Shown here: one piece after another, positions 1-9,241 of the stretch
Position numbering within the stretch: position 1 is the first letter of the stretch
Layout of the letters: every line of letters begins with the position of its first letter
Source: Odoribacter splanchnicus DSM 20712
GTDB lineage: Bacteria; Bacteroidota; Bacteroidia; Bacteroidales; Marinifilaceae
DNA length: 64,000 bases
Direction of reading: 5' to 3'
NCBI RefSeq assembly: GCF_000190535.1
Contig: NC_015160.1
Coordinates: 4,216,001 to 4,280,000, forward strand
Program-made: the position numbers and the translations under genes
The notes under the pieces: generated by a model
Told to the model about the DNA's origin: nothing
Seen by the model: only the letters and a program-made list of their open reading frames with translations
Database searches by the model: none

Positions 1-78
1 AAGATCATTATGCCGATGAGAAAAATGAATTCGATTACTCATTTCTCGATTATCGTTTAAAGGCTGAATAGGGTTGAG

Positions 79-834
79 TTATCCGAAAATCTTTTTTCGG
101 ATAGCCTTCGACCGTTCTTTCCGCTGATCTCTTCGTATGGAATAATGATTGTATTTCAACATCAGCCGGATACATGCTTCCTGATCGAAATTCCGGCATT
201 GCGCATATTTTTTAGCCAGAAAAATATAGAGTTCGTCGCTGATGAACATGCGTCTGAAATTTTTACAACCTTCTTCGAGGTTCATCGGTTTAAAAGTCAT
301 CCGGTTGATATCCACCAGGGAAAAATGGTATTGTCCGTCTATTTGTGCGATAAGTACATTCCCCGGCGAATAGTCTTCATGGCAAACTCCTTTTTCGTGT
401 AAAGCAGCTGTAAACTGTGCAAATGCAGTCATCAAAGCTTCATTGCCCTGTAACGGTCCCTGGTAGTATTCCCGGATTTCCCGTCGGTAAGGGCATTGCA
501 GGCTGATATAATAACTATAATGTAGTAATCCTCCCTTAAATTCTTCGATATAAGCGATCGATTCAGGGGTTTCGAATCCCCGTTTGATGACTTCGAAAGC
601 ATTGTTGTAAGCCCGGCAAGCTTTGGATTTCCGGAAAAAAGTATAAGCGATCCGGTTAATGAAAATCGGAACCCGGTAACGTTTTACGTTTATTTCCAGA
701 CCATTCACCTTGAATTTCTTGATCGTGTTCCGTCTGTCCTGGACGATTTCTCCACCTGCGTTGAAATTTTGGGGGAGGGTTTCGATGAAGGTATAGAGAG
801 ATTTATATTGGGGATTGAGTATAATTTTCCTCAT
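79..834 (-). CDS. WaaP/Kdo-kinase-like LPS core kinase (copy 1)
   Basis: A 251-residue protein with a protein-kinase-like fold of the WaaP/KdkA/InaA type, which phosphorylates sugars of lipopolysaccharide at the inner membrane. The catalytic loop is visible as HEDYSPGN at residues 152-159, with the putative base D154 and metal-binding N159. A DFG-like aspartate follows in VDINR near residue 175. A Lys/Arg-rich N-terminal part resembles other lipid-A-core kinases. It is paralogous to the gene at 2969-3718 over its whole length, so the locus has two related kinases that may act on different sugars or positions. A TAnnTTTG-type -7 box lies upstream at 902-909. The exact acceptor sugar cannot be told from sequence. 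Confidence 0.85.
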   Translation of the reverse strand: MRKIILNPQYKSLYTFIETLPQNFNAGGEIVQDRRNTIKKFKVNGLEINVKRYRVPIFINRIAYTFFRKSKACRAYNNAFEVIKRGFETPESIAYIEEFKGGLLHYSYYISLQCPYRREIREYYQGPLQGNEALMTAFAQFTAALHEKGVCHEDYSPGNVLIAQIDGQYHFSLVDINRMTFKPMNLEEGCKNFRRMFISDELYIFLAKKYAQCRNFDQEACIRLMLKYNHYSIRRDQRKERSKAIRKKIFG

Positions 835-901
835 TTATTCCTTTTTATCTAATAATACGTAGATGACTTCAGGCAATAAAAACCTTCGTTTATTTGTCGG
901 G

Positions 902-909
902 CAAAGATA
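902..909 (-). promoter_or_regulatory. Putative -7 box (TATCTTTG) of the copy-1 kinase
   Basis: The minus strand reads TATCTTTG, an exact match to the Bacteroidales TAnnTTTG -7 consensus, about 68 bases upstream of the kinase start at 834. No clear -33 element was assigned. Confidence 0.5.
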
Positions 910-1029
910 AAGAATCTTTTAGGATGTACAAATTTTATCATTCTAATACTAACCGGGATAGAATTCGCCGGCTTATCGCACCGGATGATTTTTCGCTACC
1001 AAAATAAACAAACATTTAAATTGGAGGCG

Positions 1030-1806
1030 ATGAAAATATCCGTGGTTATTCAGACTTATAACTCAGAACAATTTTTGGAACGGGTACTGAATTCGGTGAA
1101 AGAATTCGATGAAATTGTGGTGTGTGATATGTATAGCACCGACCGTACGATTGAAATAGCCCGAAAGTTCGATTGTAAGATCGTGTATCATAAGAAAACC
1201 GATTTTTGTGAACCGGCCCGGAATTTTGCCATACACTCGGCTACTTATGATTGGGTGTTGGTGGTCGATTCGGATGAAATTGTTCCTGCGGACTTGAAGG
1301 ATTATTTATATACTCTCCTTCGGGAACAGCGTGCTATCGGTGGAGTTTGGATCCCACGGAAGAATTATTTGATGGGAAAATTCATACATGGGGATTATCC
1401 GGATTATATCTTACGTTTTTTCCGTAAGCAAAATGCTTTTTGGCCTCCATATGTACATGCAGTTCCCCGGGTAGAAGGAAAGGTGGTCCGGGTGCCCCGT
1501 AATAAAAAAGAGCTGGCTTTTATTCATTTAGTCAACAATCCGCTGGAATTGAAGTTGAATAAACTGAATATTTACACCAGCAAAGAGATCCCCAAACGTA
1601 CCGGACAGAAATATACTTTTCTTAGTATTTTTTATGCTCCGGCATATCGTTTTTTCAAGTCTTATATTTTGAAGGGAGGTTTTCGGGATGGGAAAGCCGG
1701 TGTGATCAATGCCGGAATGGATGCCTTTTATAAATTTGTTACAATCGCTAAAATCTGGGAAAACCGGATAAAGAAACAGGATATATCGAAGGAGTTGTCG
1801 GAATAG
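1030..1806 (+). CDS. Family 2 glycosyltransferase (WaaE/LgtF-like)
   Basis: A GT-A fold glycosyltransferase of about 258 residues. It opens with the typical GT2 start KISVVIQTYNSE, followed by a nucleotide-binding segment (CDMYSTDRTIEIA) and the DxD-like metal site VVDSDE. Its compact size and sequence style match the WaaE/LgtF group, which adds a glucose or similar sugar to the LPS core on the cytoplasmic side. An upstream in-frame ATG at 985 would add 15 residues that do not look like GT2. I chose the ATG at 1030 because the conserved beta strand starts right after it. It is followed 18 bases later by a GT4 gene, so the two probably form one transcript. Donor and acceptor are unknown. Confidence 0.85.
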   Translation: MKISVVIQTYNSEQFLERVLNSVKEFDEIVVCDMYSTDRTIEIARKFDCKIVYHKKTDFCEPARNFAIHSATYDWVLVVDSDEIVPADLKDYLYTLLREQRAIGGVWIPRKNYLMGKFIHGDYPDYILRFFRKQNAFWPPYVHAVPRVEGKVVRVPRNKKELAFIHLVNNPLELKLNKLNIYTSKEIPKRTGQKYTFLSIFYAPAYRFFKSYILKGGFRDGKAGVINAGMDAFYKFVTIAKIWENRIKKQDISKELSE

Positions 1807-1824
1807 GAAATTATATTGATTTTT

Positions 1825-2886
1825 ATGCGTTTGCTCGGTGTTTTTCATTGTATCGATATTATAAATTACCATATGCTTCAGGCGATGAGGGGGAAGGGGA
1901 TCGAAACCTATGCAACTTATACTTCTGATGAAGAACGAGAGGCCTTGCCTAAGGAATGTGTGGCTTTGAGAATACCTCATTTTAAAAGTAAATTTAAATA
2001 TGCCTCTATCAAGGAGGTGCGTTCGATTATAAAGAAATATCGTATCGATGTAATCTATGCTTCGAGTAGCATCGATTTATCCATTGCATTGTTCGCTTCC
2101 TGGGGGACACCTGCCCGGGTGGTAGGGTATCGGGGCACGCAGGCTAAAATCAGAAGGAGCGACCCGACTTATTATCTGGGTATTCTCAATCCACGCATAG
2201 CCCATGTGATGTGTGCAACGGAAGATATAAAACAACAACTTGCCCGGTTTATTTCTCCGGATCGAATGACTGTGTCTCCGAAACCCTACGAGGTTATGTG
2301 GATGGAAGATGTATGGGCTCATCCTAAATCCGTAGCGGGAATACCGTCGACCGCTTTTCAAGTTATATGCCTGGCCAATACCAAGGGAAGATCTTTTAAA
2401 GGATTACGGATTTTGATCCGGGCTTTGGAGCTACTGACCGATACGGACATCCACTTGATCTATTTGGGGGAGTATGATAAAGCCGACTATAAATTGGCAC
2501 AAAATGGCCCTGCTGCGAAACAAATACATATGTTAGGTCCTCATAAAGATGCTGTTTATTATTTACCGGGTAAAGATGTCTGCATCTGTCCTTCGACCCG
2601 TGATGCCTCTCCCCGTAGTTTACGTGAAGCGATGGCCTGTAAAGTGGCCTGCATCGTAACGGATATTCCGGGGGCCCGGGATTTGGTCGTCGACGGGCGG
2701 ACAGGTATCATCGTACAGGCCGGATCTCCGCAAGCGATTGCCGAAGGGATCCGGGTTTTGGCTGCTGACCGTGCAAAAACCAAAATGATGGGAGAAGCCG
2801 GTTATCAGCGAATCAGGACAGATTATACCATGGAGGAGTATGTACGGAGACTGAAAGGAGTATTCGACGCAATAATGACAAAATGA
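1825..2886 (+). CDS. Family 4 glycosyltransferase
   Basis: A GT-B fold glycosyltransferase of about 353 residues. The C-terminal half has the GT4 donor-binding signature: CICPSTRDASPRSLREAMAC followed by the conserved stretch around VTDIPGARDLV. Retaining transfer from a nucleotide sugar to a growing core or O-unit is expected. The frame is open from a TTG at 1816, but the ATG at 1825 (MRLLGVFHC) is the more natural start, just before the first beta strand. It sits 18 bases after the GT2 gene and convergent to the kinase at 2969-3718. The sugar specificity cannot be assigned. Confidence 0.85.
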   Translation: MRLLGVFHCIDIINYHMLQAMRGKGIETYATYTSDEEREALPKECVALRIPHFKSKFKYASIKEVRSIIKKYRIDVIYASSSIDLSIALFASWGTPARVVGYRGTQAKIRRSDPTYYLGILNPRIAHVMCATEDIKQQLARFISPDRMTVSPKPYEVMWMEDVWAHPKSVAGIPSTAFQVICLANTKGRSFKGLRILIRALELLTDTDIHLIYLGEYDKADYKLAQNGPAAKQIHMLGPHKDAVYYLPGKDVCICPSTRDASPRSLREAMACKVACIVTDIPGARDLVVDGRTGIIVQAGSPQAIAEGIRVLAADRAKTKMMGEAGYQRIRTDYTMEEYVRRLKGVFDAIMTK

Positions 2887-2968
2887 TATTCTAAACAAAA
2901 CGGTAAGGTCTCTCACAGGAACGGGATGATCCTCGATAAATGAACAGTTTTCAATAATGGAGTCTGCT

Positions 2969-3718
2969 TTAAAAGAATCTTTTTTTGAATGCCTTGAATT
3001 TCTTTTTACGATAATCTCTTTTTAAAGAGAGGTGGTTGTAATAATGGATCCAGGCCTTACATTGTTGGGGACCGAAATGTCTGCTTCGGGCATATTCCTG
3101 TGCGATGAAAGTATATATCTCTTCGTTTTCGAACATCCGCATCAGGTTTTTACATCCCTTTTTTAGGTCCATCTGCCTGAATTTCATTCGATTGATATCG
3201 ATCAAAGCAAACTGAAAACAATCGCCTTCCCCGTTGACCAGGACATTCCCGGGAGAATAGTCCTGATGGCAAATACCGGCTTCATGTAAGGCTGCCGTGT
3301 AGCGGGCGAAAGCTCTGAGCAAGTCTTCATTACCCGTAAGGGGACCGAAATACAGTTCTCTCATCTCTTTATGAAAGGGACATTGAAGGCTGATATAGTA
3401 ACTGTAATGAAGTAAACCACCCCGGAAGGTTTCGATACAAGCGATAGATTCCGGAGTATTAAACCCCCGTTTCCGGACTTCTAAAGAGTTGAAATAAGCT
3501 TTGACCGCTTTTGATTTTCTGAAAAAACGGTATGCGATCCGATTGATGAATATAGGAACTCTGTAACGTTTTACGTTTATTTCCAATTCCTTGTATTCGA
3601 ATACTTTAATCGTATTTCTTTTGTCTTGAATGACTTTCCCTTCCGAGGCGAAACGGGTTGGAAGGTCTTGTACAAATTGTTGCAGGAATTTGTATTCCGG
3701 ATTCAGGACAATTTTCAT
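2969..3718 (-). CDS. WaaP/Kdo-kinase-like LPS core kinase (copy 2)
   Basis: A 249-residue paralogue of the kinase at 79-834, aligning from end to end with the same opening and the same catalytic loop (HQDYSPGN) and VDINR/IDINR-type metal site. Family knowledge points to phosphorylation of an LPS core sugar. It is the last gene of a tight minus-strand operon: 14 bases separate it from the CDP-glycerol-transferase-like gene. Its product may therefore work with that enzyme on the same phosphate-bearing decoration. The C-terminus is very basic (KKKFKAFKKRFF), which would suit contact with anionic membrane lipid. Confidence 0.84.
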   Translation of the reverse strand: MKIVLNPEYKFLQQFVQDLPTRFASEGKVIQDKRNTIKVFEYKELEINVKRYRVPIFINRIAYRFFRKSKAVKAYFNSLEVRKRGFNTPESIACIETFRGGLLHYSYYISLQCPFHKEMRELYFGPLTGNEDLLRAFARYTAALHEAGICHQDYSPGNVLVNGEGDCFQFALIDINRMKFRQMDLKKGCKNLMRMFENEEIYTFIAQEYARSRHFGPQQCKAWIHYYNHLSLKRDYRKKKFKAFKKRFF

Positions 3719-3732
3719 CGACGATAAGAATT

Positions 3733-4785
3733 TCAGTGTTTTTTGATTTTTCCGAATTTTTTGATACTGGTATATTTACGCCAAAGGTTCAGTTTTCGTT
3801 TGGCAGGTACCCCATGCCGGGAGATATAATCTTCGGCAGCGGTCAGCATCCGTTGTCCGACCTTCCCGTCGAGATAAGGATCGTAGTTGTCTATGATCCA
3901 TTGGCGTTTAAGTGCGGCACTTTCGTCATGCAGGGCCTGTTCATAGGCTTCGGGGAGTTCGTCTGTCTGTTGTATATCGATCCAATAAATATCTTTGGCT
4001 ACCGTCTGAAAGGTAATTACCGGTTTGTTCAGCAATAAAAATTCGTATACCGTCGATGAAGTATCACTGATCATGACATCGGCCATCAACTGATATTTGG
4101 TAATGTTATGATCGTCGATCCAGATGACATGCCTTTGAGAGGCTGCCCATTCCCGGTATTCATCAGTCCATTCCTGACGCGTCAGAGGATGGAATTTTAA
4201 TAATAACAGGATATCCTTTTCCTGCACTAATCTATCGAGTCCCGCTTTCAAATGAGGAAGCGAGGTGAGAGAAGGCGAAAAAGTCGGTGCATAAAGTACT
4301 AATTTTTCACGTTGGTGTTGCTGTAACAGCCGGGATTTTTCTTCATCGAAAGTATGCAGATTCTGAAAAATCCAATCCTGGCGCGGCCAACCGGTTTCTA
4401 CTACCTCGAAATCCTTGTATTTTTTTGCCAGAGCACTGAAACCTTCGGTGAAAAAAGGGCCTTGGGTAAAGTAGGTATCGAAATATCTTCGGATCACCCA
4501 ATGGTCTTTCTTTTCGGCAGCATAACCATGGAAGATTTGTATTTTTACGCCCGGCAGATAATAAGGGACAATGTTGCAGGGAACGAAAATGGCTTCCGGC
4601 GAATAATCATAAATCTTTTGTATGCTGTCGGTCCACTTCACTCGGTCTTTTAAGGGAAAGTCAGGGATATTCCGGGAATGGACATACCATAAAATGTCGT
4701 GTCCTCCGCTTTTCAGTGCTTCTTCCTGAATAGGAGTCAGAATATTGATGGCATATTTTTGTTCACAAAATAAAACAATACGCAT
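3733..4785 (-). CDS. CDP-glycerol glycerophosphotransferase-like enzyme (TagB/TagF family)
   Basis: A 350-residue protein resembling the glycerophosphotransferase family that moves a phospho-alcohol from a CDP-activated donor onto a polymer or lipid-linked sugar. Visible family marks are the early IFHGYAAEKK segment, the central LVLYAPTFSPS motif, LLLKFHPLTRQ, and the C-terminal DVMISDTSSTVYEFLLLNKPVITF block that binds the donor phosphate. It follows the nucleotidyltransferase gene by 8 bases, which suggests that enzyme makes its CDP-linked donor. In a Gram-negative setting the product is more likely a phosphoglycerol- or phosphoethanolamine-like group on LPS or capsule than a teichoic acid. 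The true alcohol is unknown. Confidence 0.8.
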   Translation of the reverse strand: MRIVLFCEQKYAINILTPIQEEALKSGGHDILWYVHSRNIPDFPLKDRVKWTDSIQKIYDYSPEAIFVPCNIVPYYLPGVKIQIFHGYAAEKKDHWVIRRYFDTYFTQGPFFTEGFSALAKKYKDFEVVETGWPRQDWIFQNLHTFDEEKSRLLQQHQREKLVLYAPTFSPSLTSLPHLKAGLDRLVQEKDILLLLKFHPLTRQEWTDEYREWAASQRHVIWIDDHNITKYQLMADVMISDTSSTVYEFLLLNKPVITFQTVAKDIYWIDIQQTDELPEAYEQALHDESAALKRQWIIDNYDPYLDGKVGQRMLTAAEDYISRHGVPAKRKLNLWRKYTSIKKFGKIKKH

Positions 4786-4793
4786 AACAGATA

Positions 4794-5525
4794 TTATAAT
4801 AAATGTGCAGGAATTTTATCAATAGCTTGCTGAAAGTCAGCAACGGTATCCAGTTCCATAGAAAAAAACGGGGTCGTATCTACGATACCGAAAGTATGAC
4901 CTTGGGCGATCAGACGTTCGAAGGCTGCTTCGTAAAAAATATTGACCTGATTTTCTTGCAGAATCATCCGGTCGAGTTCATCCACTAAAGCATGAGTATA
5001 ACCGCCCGACATTTTTTCGATACCTATAGATTCCCCGATAGCTTTTCCGATGGAACAGGTTTTACTGATTTCGGCTACTTTACCTTGGGCATCAGGAATA
5101 ACCTTGATTTCTTCTTCAGAAAGCGGGTGGTCGTTGAGAGCCAGACAAGTAGTGTCGGGACAATCCAATACGGCTTTTACCAATAACGGATCGAACAGGA
5201 TGTCACTATCTAAAAGTAAGATACGTTCCCCCCGGATTTTATCTTTAGTCAACCAAAGGGAATAGATATTATTGGTTGAAGCATATTTTTCGTTGTAAAT
5301 ATACTCGACCTTTAAATCAGGGTAGTGTCCCTGAACGAATTCGATGATTTGTTCTTGCAGGTATCCGGTGACAATAACCACTTCCCGGATACCGTTAAAA
5401 ATTAATCCCTCGATAGCTCTGCCCAGCAAACATTGTTTCCCGATTTCCAGCAAACATTTGGGTTTGTGATCTGTCAGGGGACGGAGGCGTGAAGCCATAC
5501 CTGCCGCGAGTATAATAGCTTTCAT
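4794..5525 (-). CDS. Nucleotidyltransferase (LicC-like sugar- or choline-phosphate type)
   Basis: A 243-residue NTP-transferase domain protein. The signature KAIILAAGMASRLRPLTDHK at the N-terminus is the nucleotide-binding loop, and LLLDSDILFD supplies the metal-binding aspartates. Its length and loop resemble LicC-type cytidylyltransferases more than the longer glucose-1-phosphate enzymes. Its start codon overlaps the stop of the aminotransferase gene by four bases (ATGA), and the next gene is CDP-glycerol-transferase-like. I infer that it activates a small phosphorylated alcohol or phosphonate with CTP. A sugar-1-phosphate substrate cannot be excluded. Confidence 0.8.
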   Translation of the reverse strand: MKAIILAAGMASRLRPLTDHKPKCLLEIGKQCLLGRAIEGLIFNGIREVVIVTGYLQEQIIEFVQGHYPDLKVEYIYNEKYASTNNIYSLWLTKDKIRGERILLLDSDILFDPLLVKAVLDCPDTTCLALNDHPLSEEEIKVIPDAQGKVAEISKTCSIGKAIGESIGIEKMSGGYTHALVDELDRMILQENQVNIFYEAAFERLIAQGHTFGIVDTTPFFSMELDTVADFQQAIDKIPAHLL

Positions 5526-6571
5526 TGTGCGACGACTTCTTTTATCGTAGCGATTACTTCGACATTCTGGCGATGTGTGCCCAAAGTAATACGCATGTGA
5601 GTATTGATATCCGGTTCGTTCATGAATTTGATCTGGTATCCTTTGGCTTTAAAGGCAGCCTGAAGAGTTGCTTTCAGTTCGATCGGATACTTCACCAGAA
5701 TGAAATTCGCATTCGACTGGTATACTTTGAAGCCCTCGAGGGTATTCAGTTCGTTCATGTACATTTGCCGGTCTTCGGCCATTTGATCGGCAACTTGCTG
5801 ATAGTAGTCTGTCGATTTCAATACGGCAATTCCCAGTTCTTCCGATAAACGGTTATAACCCAAATATTTGGTACTATAGTTCAAAAAGCGGGTTAATGCA
5901 GTTCCCATGAAAGCGAAACCCAAACGTAATCCGGGAAGTCCGTAAAATTTAGATAGAGTCCGTACAATCAACAGATTCGGAAATTTTTCCAATAAAGGTT
6001 TTATATAACTGGTATCTTTGTTGGCGAAAGAAGCATAAGCTTCGTCGATAACGACCACTGTTTCCGGCGAAATAAAAGAAAGAATCTGATCGAGTTCTTC
6101 AGAAGTCAGGGAATTCCCTGTCGGATTATTGGGCGAAGCAATCAATACCATTTCCGGATTTTCTTTCCGGATAGCTTCTTTCATCGCTTCGAAATCGTAT
6201 TTGAACGTATTTCCCTCTTCGTATAAAGGATAAAGTACACTTCGTCCCTCTACTTCATCGGCTATCGATTTATAATACCACCATGAAAATTTAGGGATCA
6301 ATAATGTCTTTTGTTTTTCTTTACCTGATAAAAAGCAGTGTACCACTTGTTTCAGGATATCTTCTCCACCATAACCGAGAATGATTTGTTTTTCAGGAAT
6401 ATTATAGATCGAAGAGAGATAATCTGAGAATATACTTTTTTTACCTTCATCATATATACGGGTATAGAAACAAAGATTGTTCGGGTCGAAATTCTTAAGT
6501 ACTTCTCCTACTGCTGGACAAGGTCCATAGTTATATTCGTTCCGGTCAAGATAGGTGATTTTTTTTTCCAT
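5522..6571 (-). CDS. Class I/II PLP aminotransferase (HisC/CobD-like)
   Basis: A fold-type I PLP enzyme of about 349 residues. Visible marks are IASPNNPTGN, the VVIDEAYASF strand with the PLP-contacting Asp and Tyr, and TLSKFYGLPGLRLGF, which carries the Schiff-base lysine. It resembles histidinol-phosphate aminotransferase and threonine-phosphate decarboxylase. Being first in an operon with a nucleotidyltransferase and a CDP-glycerol-transferase-like gene, it probably makes an amino-alcohol phosphate or an aminophosphonate for surface decoration rather than histidine. The frame is open from 6625. I chose the ATG at 6571 because the conserved protein begins there and a good -7 box sits at 6623-6630, which would overlap the longer start. 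Confidence 0.82.
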   Translation of the reverse strand: MEKKITYLDRNEYNYGPCPAVGEVLKNFDPNNLCFYTRIYDEGKKSIFSDYLSSIYNIPEKQIILGYGGEDILKQVVHCFLSGKEKQKTLLIPKFSWWYYKSIADEVEGRSVLYPLYEEGNTFKYDFEAMKEAIRKENPEMVLIASPNNPTGNSLTSEELDQILSFISPETVVVIDEAYASFANKDTSYIKPLLEKFPNLLIVRTLSKFYGLPGLRLGFAFMGTALTRFLNYSTKYLGYNRLSEELGIAVLKSTDYYQQVADQMAEDRQMYMNELNTLEGFKVYQSNANFILVKYPIELKATLQAAFKAKGYQIKFMNEPDINTHMRITLGTHRQNVEVIATIKEVVAQ

Positions 6572-6622
6572 GTTGATATTTTTTTCTAAATCTGCAGGGA
6601 TAATTTGAATCCCTGGAATATG

Positions 6623-6630
6623 CAAAAATA
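6623..6630 (-). promoter_or_regulatory. Putative -7 box (TATTTTTG) of the aminotransferase operon
   Basis: The minus strand reads TATTTTTG, matching TAnnTTTG, about 52 bases upstream of the chosen start at 6571. It lies over the alternative start at 6625 and so argues against that start. The gap 6572-6899 otherwise holds only the divergent promoter at 6853-6860 and AT-rich sequence. Confidence 0.55.
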
Positions 6631-6852
6631 TAAAATAAAAATATACAAAACCGATTCTGTAAAATTTTATGGCAATTATATACCTGTTAATATAAATAAA
6701 ACGTAGGTTTATTTTTTTCTATCTATTCCGATTTCGGGTTTTATACCGTCAGACCGGGTCGCCAATCCCGATCACCGAAGACGAATAAGTAACGACAGAA
6801 TAATTCTACGTTTAATGTAAACAGATATAAGTGCCAAATCAAAATTATATTG

Positions 6853-6860
6853 TACTTTTG
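6853..6860 (+). promoter_or_regulatory. Putative -7 box (TACTTTTG) of the O-antigen ligase gene
   Basis: TACTTTTG is an exact TAnnTTTG match, 40 bases upstream of the ATG at 6900, in an AT-rich divergent intergenic region. Confidence 0.6.
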
Positions 6861-6899
6861 CACCATTCATCAAATTAAGGTCTGAATAAAATAATTCAT

Positions 6900-8186
6900 A
6901 TGAAGAATCTGGAAAGCAAGCTTTTTTTGCTTATTGCTTTTTTTATCGGGACTTGGGGGGCCTTGTTCCATGCTATGCAAACGGGTTTGATCGCTTTAGG
7001 ATTAATTTATAACATCGTCAAATATAAAGATGATTTTGTAATGAATATAAAAAAATACAAGTATTATGTAGCAATCCCGGTCATTTATATTTTATATTCA
7101 GCTGTTCATACCTTGATTATTGTGACTTCCGGAAAATATGCCGGGCTGAAACCGGGATTCGGAATTTTTGAAAAAGAATTTCTGGTATTTTTATTGGGAG
7201 TGCTGTATGTTATTTCGTTGAAAAGTTTTGTCAGTTTGCGGTTATTGAAGCAATTTTTACTTTGTTTTTGTATCAGTGTCCTGACTTTCAATTTGGTCAT
7301 GCTTTTTCATCTTGGAGGGGAGAATTGGTTTACTGCTCCACAGACTGTCGTGCAAAATTTGTATGCCAGTCGTTTTGGGGGTACCAAGCACTTTTTAAAT
7401 GGTGAAGTCTATCTGGATGCACAGGCTTTACAGAGTTATGCGGCTGCTTTAATCGCTTATTTCTTCGGAATTATCCGTACGAAAATGGGCGAGAAAGTTA
7501 TCGCTTTCACTGCTTTTGCTCTGTTCGTATGGTTGCTTAGCCTGACAGTCACAAAAAGTTCGATACTCTCTTTTCTATGTGGTTTCGTTATTTTCAATCT
7601 TTATTTCTTTAGAAAACTTTCCGTATGGCAGCGTTGGATGTTTATCGGGGTAATTCTGCTTGTTGGAATAAGCGGATATATTTTTCGTCCGGCGAGTTTC
7701 GATCAAAGGTGGATACAGTTGAAACAGGAGATTGAAGATGTGAATAATGGAAAATTAGATGGGGGATCTACTTTAGTACCCCGGATCGTTTTCTATCAGT
7801 CTTGTTTGAAAAATATCGATTCGTGGGGAATTTGGGGATTAGGGGTGTATACGAATGTGGTGTCGAAACAATGGTATCAGGCATCGGGAAACCGGGTTGT
7901 CGCTTCGCTGACTCATAGCCACAATTCTTATCTGCAATACTGGATGTTGATGGGTGTGGTCGGACTGGCTTTCATACTGAGTTGGTTTGTGTATCCTGTA
8001 AAAAGCATGATCTGTAGCAAAAAATATTCTTTTCTTGCCTTATCGCTCCTGGTCGCTTTTTTTATTGACAGTAATTTTGAAGTATTGCTGATCGTAAATG
8101 ACGCACTTCCGGTTGTCATGTTCTTTTTAATGATGTTTTATGTCTTCCGGGATCAATTCTATGCTTTAGAACACGAAAGCGATTAA
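6900..8186 (+). CDS. O-antigen ligase/polymerase family membrane protein (Wzy/WaaL type)
   Basis: A 428-residue polytopic inner-membrane protein with roughly ten hydrophobic segments. It has a large periplasmic loop in the second half (about residues 265-340), which ends in the SHNSYLQYWMLMGVVG stretch typical of the Wzy_C/O-antigen ligase family. These enzymes either polymerise O-units or join a finished O-chain to lipid A-core in the periplasm, and sequence alone cannot separate the two. It stands alone on the plus strand between minus-strand LPS genes. Its stop overlaps the convergent GT9 stop by four bases. Confidence 0.8.
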   Translation: MKNLESKLFLLIAFFIGTWGALFHAMQTGLIALGLIYNIVKYKDDFVMNIKKYKYYVAIPVIYILYSAVHTLIIVTSGKYAGLKPGFGIFEKEFLVFLLGVLYVISLKSFVSLRLLKQFLLCFCISVLTFNLVMLFHLGGENWFTAPQTVVQNLYASRFGGTKHFLNGEVYLDAQALQSYAAALIAYFFGIIRTKMGEKVIAFTAFALFVWLLSLTVTKSSILSFLCGFVIFNLYFFRKLSVWQRWMFIGVILLVGISGYIFRPASFDQRWIQLKQEIEDVNNGKLDGGSTLVPRIVFYQSCLKNIDSWGIWGLGVYTNVVSKQWYQASGNRVVASLTHSHNSYLQYWMLMGVVGLAFILSWFVYPVKSMICSKKYSFLALSLLVAFFIDSNFEVLLIVNDALPVVMFFLMMFYVFRDQFYALEHESD

Positions 8187-9145
8187 ATCAATTCGGAAAT
8201 GGTTTTCAGTATCAGGTCCGGGGTGATATTACGGATATAATCTTCTTCCCGGATCAGATTATTTTCTATTTTCAATATCCGTCCTAACGGAACTTTAGGA
8301 AGGATTGTCGATGTCGGGCTGGTAGAAAGGCCCATCAGGGCGATAAAAGGAGTTTTTACGGCAGCCGCTATATGGAGAGCACTCGAATCGATGGTAATGA
8401 TCAAATCGACATTGGCTATCGTATTGATAAAACCTTCGATAGTTGTGCGTGCTGTCAGATTGATCAGATGATCGATACGGGCTTCCTCGGCATATTGGGT
8501 GTGTTTGATGTTGTCGTTTTCGTCCCCGATAAGCAAGAGGTTGTAGCCTTGCCGATTCAACAGCCTGAGGAGCTGAACCGCATATTCATCCGGATATTTC
8601 CGGAATTCTTTGTTCTCGCCTCCCAAATATAAAGCGATGGTCTTATGCGAATTATCGAATTGGAAAGTCTTCTGACCGGTGTGCCGGAGCGATAATTCGG
8701 GTAAATACACGTATTTGTTCCCGATATACTCATTGAATAAAAAAGCATATCGGTTGATGTAATGTTTGTGATAATTGATCTCAAGACTGAAATCCAGCAG
8801 AAAACCTCTGCCTTCTCTATTGTAACCGATATTCTTTTTTACATTTCCTAATCTGAAAAGCAAAGCAGAAATAAAGGTATTTACAAAAATGACACCTAAT
8901 TCACCGTTTTCTTTTCTTAATTCCCTGACAATTTTCCAATAGGTAGATAATTTTTTCTTCCGTTTGAGCGGGAAAGTAATATAATGAGTAATCCGGGGAT
9001 CGTATTTAAATAATTCCCTGACAAAATCCGGTCCGACAATAGTAAATTCCGCTTCCGGATACTCCTGTTTTATCAACTCTAAACAAGGAGTCGTATTTAT
9101 CGTGTCCCCTATGAAATTAGGGGTCCTGATAATTATTTTTTTCAT
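8183..9145 (-). CDS. Family 9 glycosyltransferase (ADP-heptose:LPS heptosyltransferase-like)
   Basis: A 320-residue GT-B protein of the GT9 family, starting with KKIIIRTPNFIGDTINTTP, the usual heptosyltransferase opening in which the early Gly/Asp region binds acceptor and donor. The C-terminal part shows LIGDENDN, then ITIDSSALHIAAAVKTPFIALMG, the conserved donor-binding segment (D-x-x-x-x-H). It probably adds heptose to the LPS inner core, acting at the cytoplasmic face. It is convergent with the ligase gene and overlaps its end by four bases. Confidence 0.85.
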   Translation of the reverse strand: MKKIIIRTPNFIGDTINTTPCLELIKQEYPEAEFTIVGPDFVRELFKYDPRITHYITFPLKRKKKLSTYWKIVRELRKENGELGVIFVNTFISALLFRLGNVKKNIGYNREGRGFLLDFSLEINYHKHYINRYAFLFNEYIGNKYVYLPELSLRHTGQKTFQFDNSHKTIALYLGGENKEFRKYPDEYAVQLLRLLNRQGYNLLLIGDENDNIKHTQYAEEARIDHLINLTARTTIEGFINTIANVDLIITIDSSALHIAAAVKTPFIALMGLSTSPTSTILPKVPLGRILKIENNLIREEDYIRNITPDLILKTISELI

Positions 9146-9241
9146 TACTGGTTGTTGTTTTTATCCTTAGTTGTGTCGATAGACTATGCTTTTACATATA
9201 CGATTCAAGTCATAAATTTGGTTTTGTTTTATTTGAAAAAT

